Source: Aliihoeflea sp. 40Bstr573 (GTDB taxonomy: Bacteria > Pseudomonadota > Alphaproteobacteria > Rhizobiales > Rhizobiaceae). Taken from it: DNA of 64,000 nt. The stretch spans positions 1 to 64,000 of the forward strand of contig NZ_JAAAMH010000015.1 of NCBI RefSeq assembly GCF_024105655.1. Reading direction: 5' to 3'. Positions 59,689-64,000 of this stretch are shown here, piece after piece (position 1 is the first letter of the stretch; each line of letters opens with the position of its first letter). A program made the translations under genes and the position numbers. The notes beneath the pieces are model-generated. The model searched no databases. It worked only from the letters and a program-made list of their open reading frames with translations, and was not told the DNA's origin.

Positions 59689-60576
59689 ATGATAAATGCA
59701 GCGACGATCTTCGACCGATACCAGGAGGTTCGCCCACGCCTGCCTGTGGGTGCACACACACCTCAGCGCACAAGCGACATCGCTAGTCTGCTCGACATAG
59801 CAAGCGACATCGACGCATTTGTTTTCGACGCATTCGGGGTTCTCAATGTGGGGGACACACTTATTGAAGGCGCTGATGTTCGCATCGACCAATTGCGAGC
59901 GCGCGGCTGCCATATCCGCATTCTCACTAATGCCGCCAGTTATGATCGGGTGCAGGTCGTCGATAAATTCAAACGCCTTGGCATCCGCGTCGAGGATTGG
60001 GAGATCGTTACCAGCCGGGACGCTGCGCTCCAGAGTCTGCCGATGCGCCACTGGGGCGTGATAGCTGCCGATGCCGACGGTCTCCAAGATCTGACTATGC
60101 CAATGACAAGGCTTGGCGATCATCCCGACGCCTATCGAACGGTTGAAGGCTTTCTTTTTCTGTCGAGCGCAGGCTGGACAGATGCTCGGCAGGCTTTGCT
60201 CGCCAGCGCAATGGACGCATTCCCGCGCCCATTGGTCGTTGCAAATGCCGATCTTGTTGCACCGAGAGATGATGGATTTTCGCTGGAGCCCGGTCACTTC
60301 GGTCACCTGATCGCCGATCGACACCCTGAATTCGTACAATTCTTCGGCAAGCCATTTCCTGAGGTCTACAAGCTTGTTGACCACTCTCTGCCCGGCGTGC
60401 CTGCTTCGCGGATAGCCATGTGTGGTGACACACTACACACGGACATCCTGGGGGCTTCTGCACAAGGCTGGCGCACCGTTCTTGTCACACATCACGGGCT
60501 TTTTGCCGGTTACGATACGACCGCCTTTTCAGCCCGTTCGGGGCTCTACGCTGATTGGAGGCTTGCCCGTATCTAG
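59689..60576 (+). CDS. HAD-superfamily phosphatase, NagD/PGP-like
   Basis: A 295-residue HAD-IIA hydrolase. Motif I is FVFDAFGVLNVGDTLIEGA (DxxGVL, with alanine in place of the usual second aspartate at that site), motif II ILTNAASYDR, and motif IV AMCGDTLHTDILGASAQGWRTVLV. Substrates of this class include glycerol phosphates and ribonucleotides. ATG 59689 gives a family-like N-terminus. Divergent from the Ugp-like operon, it probably dephosphorylates an imported glycerol phosphate. The first nucleophile position keeps an aspartate; the variant residue may alter activity. Confidence 0.85.
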   Translation: MINAATIFDRYQEVRPRLPVGAHTPQRTSDIASLLDIASDIDAFVFDAFGVLNVGDTLIEGADVRIDQLRARGCHIRILTNAASYDRVQVVDKFKRLGIRVEDWEIVTSRDAALQSLPMRHWGVIAADADGLQDLTMPMTRLGDHPDAYRTVEGFLFLSSAGWTDARQALLASAMDAFPRPLVVANADLVAPRDDGFSLEPGHFGHLIADRHPEFVQFFGKPFPEVYKLVDHSLPGVPASRIAMCGDTLHTDILGASAQGWRTVLVTHHGLFAGYDTTAFSARSGLYADWRLARI

Positions 60577-60867
60577 GCAGGCGCATTTGGACCGGCCACA
60601 CACGGCCCAATAGCCGCCTTGAAAGCAGTTTCCACGGAAACCGTTTGGCAGCTTACCGCTGAACGTTGCCACAACCGGACGGTCTGGATACGGCCCCAAA
60701 AACGACCAATCGATTTCCGCTCGCTGCTTGCTGTGACGTCTCAGTCGTAGAGGTCCCTGACACACCGGCTATAGATGCCGGCTGAGAAGCCCACCATTCA
60801 GGTAGCCGAACTCTGGCTAGACGCTCACCCTGACGATCTCGGTCGTTCCAGTTGCCGTCTAAGCAAA

Positions 60868-61563
60868 TCACTCGAACGTTTTGGCGATTGCGACCTGCTC
60901 GGCCGCCTCCCATTTGCGCACATCCTTGGTCACCTGTTCAATCTCTTTGTCGCTGAGGTGGTGAGCTCCGTCCTTGTCGATCCGACACAAACTGAATGGC
61001 TTCCCGACGCTGGCGGAGCTAAGGTCGAGTGCTTCCAAGACACGCAGGACGGCCGCGCAACCGAAGCGCAACGACCGCTCGGTCAAGTGGAAGTGAGACA
61101 GAAGCGAGCCGGCTTGCTGCGCCATGGCTGCCCCGCTCCCAATCGCGTGAAAACCAATATCGGCGTAGTGTCCGATCATGCCGGAGGGGGTTATCTCCAC
61201 GATCCACGGCTCTCCGTTACGCCACCCCGCAGCCATCACGTATGCCGAGGGCGAGCCGCCACCTTCGTCTCCAGGCACGTCAGAGATGAACGTGTCGTAG
61301 TGATGGCGCAGGATCGGGAGGACCTGCTCTTGCAGAGCACGTCCAATATCGGGGGCCTCCAGAATGGCCGCGCTGTTTTCATTGAAGCACCGTTCAACGT
61401 CGAACAGCACCGATCGCGCGCCACTGCCGCCCCAAGCCGCTGCCTCTCCCAATGGATGCAGCTTCTCTGCAGGGTAGGTCATGCCTCTCCCCTTGTCCGT
61501 AATCTGCGAGTCCGAGCCGAGCACGACCCCATCTTGGCAAACGGTGGCAAGCACGACGGTCAT
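60868..61563 (-). CDS. Proteasome-beta-like Ntn hydrolase
   Basis: A 231-residue protein of the proteasome-like N-terminal nucleophile hydrolase superfamily. After Met1, Thr2 would be the nucleophile: MTVVLATVCQDGVVLGSDSQIT. The glycine-containing motif AIGSGAAMAQQAGSLL is where the beta-subunit G-S-G loop occurs. No alpha subunit or Rpt-like ATPase is encoded nearby, and HslV differs in sequence. AAAGGAT lies upstream of the ATG. A stand-alone peptidase of unknown partner is the best description. Confidence 0.78.
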   Translation of the reverse strand: MTVVLATVCQDGVVLGSDSQITDKGRGMTYPAEKLHPLGEAAAWGGSGARSVLFDVERCFNENSAAILEAPDIGRALQEQVLPILRHHYDTFISDVPGDEGGGSPSAYVMAAGWRNGEPWIVEITPSGMIGHYADIGFHAIGSGAAMAQQAGSLLSHFHLTERSLRFGCAAVLRVLEALDLSSASVGKPFSLCRIDKDGAHHLSDKEIEQVTKDVRKWEAAEQVAIAKTFE

Positions 61564-61611
61564 TCTGCGATCCTTTCAGGTCGTGTGTGCGGGGCGTACA
61601 CCGGACCTAGC

Positions 61612-62664
61612 TCATGTTTCAGTTTTTGGCCGGGTCACGGTTTTTCGCTGATCGTTCCAGCGCTTGCGCGCATAGGCCTGGAGATCGGCCACGCTGTCCA
61701 GCTCATCCACGATTTCCTCGCCGATGAGCGTTTCGATAAGATCTTCGAGCGTCACGATCCCACTGGTTCCGCCGTAGGCGTCGATCACAAGCGCTACGTG
61801 ACGCTCGTTGTGAACCAGCTTGTCGAACAACTCTTCCAGCGACATGCTCTCGACCACCGTATCGAGCTCGCGCCTGATCTCGACCAGGCGTTTCTCACCC
61901 TGTCCGTCAAGGGCATCCAAGAGGATGTCCGTCTTCAGAACAAACCCGGTCACGTTGTCGATGGAGTCATCGAAGACCGGAATGCGCGAGAACCTCAGTT
62001 CCTGCTTTCGGGCAACCGCTTCGTCAATCCTCGTGTTCTGATCGAGCGCGAAGACGACGGTCCTGGGCGTCATGATGTCCTTCACGGTGAGGCGGTCGAA
62101 CTTCAGGAGATTTGCGACCACCTTCGAATCTCCGCGATCGATGACACCTTCGCGATGACCGATATCGGCCATAGCGACAATTTCTTCTCGGCTGATAGGC
62201 GGCTGCGGTTCACCACGTGACAGGACGCGCGTGATGAGTTGCGACATTTTCACCAAAGGCCACATCGACCAGATCAGGACTGGCAGAATGCGGGCAGCCA
62301 TAGGGGCGAAGCTTTTCCAGTGCATCGCCCCGATCGTCTTCGGGATGATTTCCGACAGAACCAGGATCAATAAGGTGAGGACGGCAGAGAAGATTGCAAT
62401 TGATGCCTCGCCGAACACGATCGCCGCCTGCGCGCCGGCACCTGCCGCCCCCACGGTATGCGCCACCGTGTTCAGGCTGAGTATCGCGGCCAGCGGGCGA
62501 TCCACATCGTCCTTCAGTTCCTGGATTTTTCGCGCAACCTCCGGCTTCGATCGTTCGATGGTGGCGGTGTAGGTCGGGGTGATGCTGAGCAGGACGGCTT
62601 CGAGCATGGAGCAAAGGAACGAGACGCCGATCGCAAGCGCTACGTAGATAATCAGCAGGGTCAT
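61612..62664 (-). CDS. DUF21/CBS-domain membrane protein (HlyC/CorC family)
   Basis: A 350-residue protein with an N-terminal DUF21 (CNNM transporter) domain of four hydrophobic helices (LLIIYVALAIGVSFLCSMLEAVLLS) and a pair of CBS domains (MTPRTVVFALDQNTRI and YGGTSGIVTLEDLIETLIGEEIVDE). The CorC/HlyC C-terminal domain is absent. Relatives transport or regulate divalent cations, mainly magnesium. It is divergent from the AI-2E-type gene, 137 bp away. Confidence 0.92.
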   Translation of the reverse strand: MTLLIIYVALAIGVSFLCSMLEAVLLSITPTYTATIERSKPEVARKIQELKDDVDRPLAAILSLNTVAHTVGAAGAGAQAAIVFGEASIAIFSAVLTLLILVLSEIIPKTIGAMHWKSFAPMAARILPVLIWSMWPLVKMSQLITRVLSRGEPQPPISREEIVAMADIGHREGVIDRGDSKVVANLLKFDRLTVKDIMTPRTVVFALDQNTRIDEAVARKQELRFSRIPVFDDSIDNVTGFVLKTDILLDALDGQGEKRLVEIRRELDTVVESMSLEELFDKLVHNERHVALVIDAYGGTSGIVTLEDLIETLIGEEIVDELDSVADLQAYARKRWNDQRKTVTRPKTET

Positions 62665-62801
62665 CGGCTGGCCTTTTGCTGGCGTTCAAATTCGACTGCA
62701 CGTCTGCACTGGTTCATGTGCTGCTAATGTTTTCCATGCCGCATCGTTCCGCGTCTGGAACGGAGCTGCGGATACGACGTTTGCGGTACCGAGGGGTGCT
62801 C

Positions 62802-63845
62802 ATGCAACGACGACACGTATCGCTGGCCGTGCTCGCGGCCATATTCATCATCCTGCTGGTTCTCGCGCCGCATGTTCTGCTGATCGTCTTTGCGGGCATT
62901 CTGTTTGCCGTTTTCCTGCATGGCGGCGGTGACTGGATTGCACGGAAATCCGGGTTGCCCCACGGCGCGGGAGTCGGCGTCTTTGCGCTTGTCATCGTGC
63001 TCCTTCTCGTGGGAGCGATCAGCGCGTTTGCACCGGCGATGTCAGATCAGTTCGATGAGTTGACGAGGCAGGTCCCGGAAGCCGCCGACAATCTGCGGGA
63101 GCGGGTCGAGGACTATTCCTGGGGCGAACGGCTGATGGAGCGGGCGTCGCCGGAAGGGCTGTTTTCCAGCGAAGGCCGATCGGCTGCCGCGACGGCCGTG
63201 ACCTCCACGTTCGGCGCGCTCGGCAATGCGGTCATCATCCTCTTCATTGGACTTTACGGCGCGATCGCACCTTCGACCTATCGCAGCGGCGTCATCGCCC
63301 TGGTCGCGCCTTCGGTGCGGCAGCGCGCCGACGAAGTGCTCGACACGATCGGACAGACCCTGCGCGACTGGCTGGCTGCGCAGTTGATGGCCATGACCGT
63401 CGTGGGCGTCCTGACGGGCATCGGACTTTGGTTGATCGGCATCCCGCTGGCCTTCCTGCTCGGCCTCATTGCCGCTCTTTTCGCCTTCATCCCGAACATC
63501 GGTCCCGTGATCGCCGCCGCTCCTGCAGTGCTCCTCGCGATCCCGGAAGGTTTGACCGTCACGCTCCTTGTCATCGGCGTCTATCTCGCCGTTCAAACGA
63601 TCGAGAGCTACGTCATCACACCACTCATCCAGCAGGAGAAGGTATCGCTGCCACCGGCACTGATCATCTCGGCGCAGCTTCTGCTTGGTGTATTGTTCGG
63701 ATTGATCGGGCTGGCTTTGGCAACTCCAATCGCCGCCGTGCTGATGACGCTTACACGCGAAGTTTACGTTGCGGACTATCTTGACCGAGAGGCGACGGCG
63801 ACGGACCTTGCCGACGTTCCCCTAGAGGACCGCCAACTTGGCTGA
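62802..63845 (+). CDS. AI-2E family (YhhQ/TqsA-type) transporter
   Basis: A 347-residue membrane protein of the AI-2E family. Signature stretches are GLIAALFAFIPNIGPVIAAAPAVLLAI and VQTIESYVITPLIQQEKVSLPPALIISAQLLLGVLFGLIGLALATPIAA (split over two helices). A periplasmic loop of about 90 residues (PEAADNLRERVEDYSWGERL) sits near the middle. ATG 62802 is chosen over an upstream in-frame start at 62676. Substrate unknown. Confidence 0.9.
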   Translation: MQRRHVSLAVLAAIFIILLVLAPHVLLIVFAGILFAVFLHGGGDWIARKSGLPHGAGVGVFALVIVLLLVGAISAFAPAMSDQFDELTRQVPEAADNLRERVEDYSWGERLMERASPEGLFSSEGRSAAATAVTSTFGALGNAVIILFIGLYGAIAPSTYRSGVIALVAPSVRQRADEVLDTIGQTLRDWLAAQLMAMTVVGVLTGIGLWLIGIPLAFLLGLIAALFAFIPNIGPVIAAAPAVLLAIPEGLTVTLLVIGVYLAVQTIESYVITPLIQQEKVSLPPALIISAQLLLGVLFGLIGLALATPIAAVLMTLTREVYVADYLDREATATDLADVPLEDRQLG

Positions 63846-64000
63846 TATCGGCGAACATTGTCGGCGATCGCATCGGCCAAACTTCACGTGACTGTCGACG
63901 GATCACTCGAAAAGCGGCCACGTTACGAGGAAGTGGGTTTGAGAGTGCTACGCGAAGCTTTGCGTTCTCACTCCGCAGTCAGGCGCCGCCACCGTAGGCG

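Noticed and set aside
60775-62220. A 481-codon rightward ORF
   Set aside because: It is antisense to the Ntn hydrolase and the DUF21/CBS gene, has His/Arg-rich composition and no family features; both opposing genes are well supported.
1-64000. CRISPR arrays, complete tRNA or rRNA genes, replication origins
   Set aside because: No regularly spaced repeats, no full cloverleaf and no rRNA core sequence were seen; only a 15-bp tRNA-Ser tail was found.

Overview
This 64 kb window is GC-rich chromosomal DNA of an alphaproteobacterium. The gene families and the order of the sulfur genes point to Hyphomicrobiales, near Mesorhizobium, Pseudaminobacter or Nitratireductor; this is an inference from gene content, because no rRNA or other phylogenetic marker is present. 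The centre is a sulfur-oxidation locus. Both ends of the left part and a block near 39-46 kb are accessory DNA.

Layout. (1) 1-9060, mobile region: a NdpA-like gene with a membrane-protein partner, a decayed IS110-family transposase, an excisionase/integrase pair beside what looks like a tRNA-Ser attachment remnant, a P4-type integrase with an AlpA-like regulator, and an unusual recombinase with an HTH and a zinc-ribbon-like N-terminus. (2) 9064-16718: a P1B-type ATPase, then a leftward persulfide-detoxification operon (DUF442 protein, persulfide dioxygenase-like MBL enzyme, BigR-type ArsR repressor, PmpA, PmpB, SulP transporter) divergent from an MFS transporter. (3) 16866-23059: a periplasmic thiol/envelope module (L,D-transpeptidase, DsbA/ScsC-like oxidoreductase, two-component system, DsbD/ScsB-like reductase, Lgt-like/TlpA fusion) that shares a CTTAAG-N5-CTTAAG operator. 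(4) 23353-37356, Sox locus: pseudoazurin, a DUF302 protein, an MBL hydrolase, soxTRS leftward, and soxVWXYZABCD, a SoxE-like cytochrome, soxF and a DsrE protein rightward. AT-rich palindromes sit at most internal promoters and are probable SoxR operators. (5) 37498-46037: a DUF3422 protein, then a defence island with a Gabija-type gajA/gajB pair and a divergent set encoding DUF4145, DUF2971 and HEPN-like proteins. (6) 46578-53251: metabolic and general genes. (7) 53743-60576: an Ugp-like ABC importer with a DeoR regulator, a phosphodiesterase and a HAD phosphatase, probably for glycerophosphodiesters or glycerol phosphate. (8) 60868-63845: a proteasome-like Ntn hydrolase, a DUF21/CBS membrane protein and an AI-2E-type exporter.

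How it works together. SoxXA, SoxYZ, SoxB and SoxCD would oxidise thiosulfate in the periplasm, SoxV with SoxW/SoxS would supply reductant to SoxYZ, and pseudoazurin or small cytochromes would take electrons from SoxCD. SoxF with the small cytochrome resembles flavocytochrome c sulfide dehydrogenase. Two persulfide-sensing ArsR repressors (BigR-type and SoxR) would couple both sulfur operons to intracellular sulfane sulfur. The best candidates for something undescribed are the DUF4145/DUF2971/HEPN set, the NdpA/membrane pair and the HTH-zinc-ribbon recombinase.
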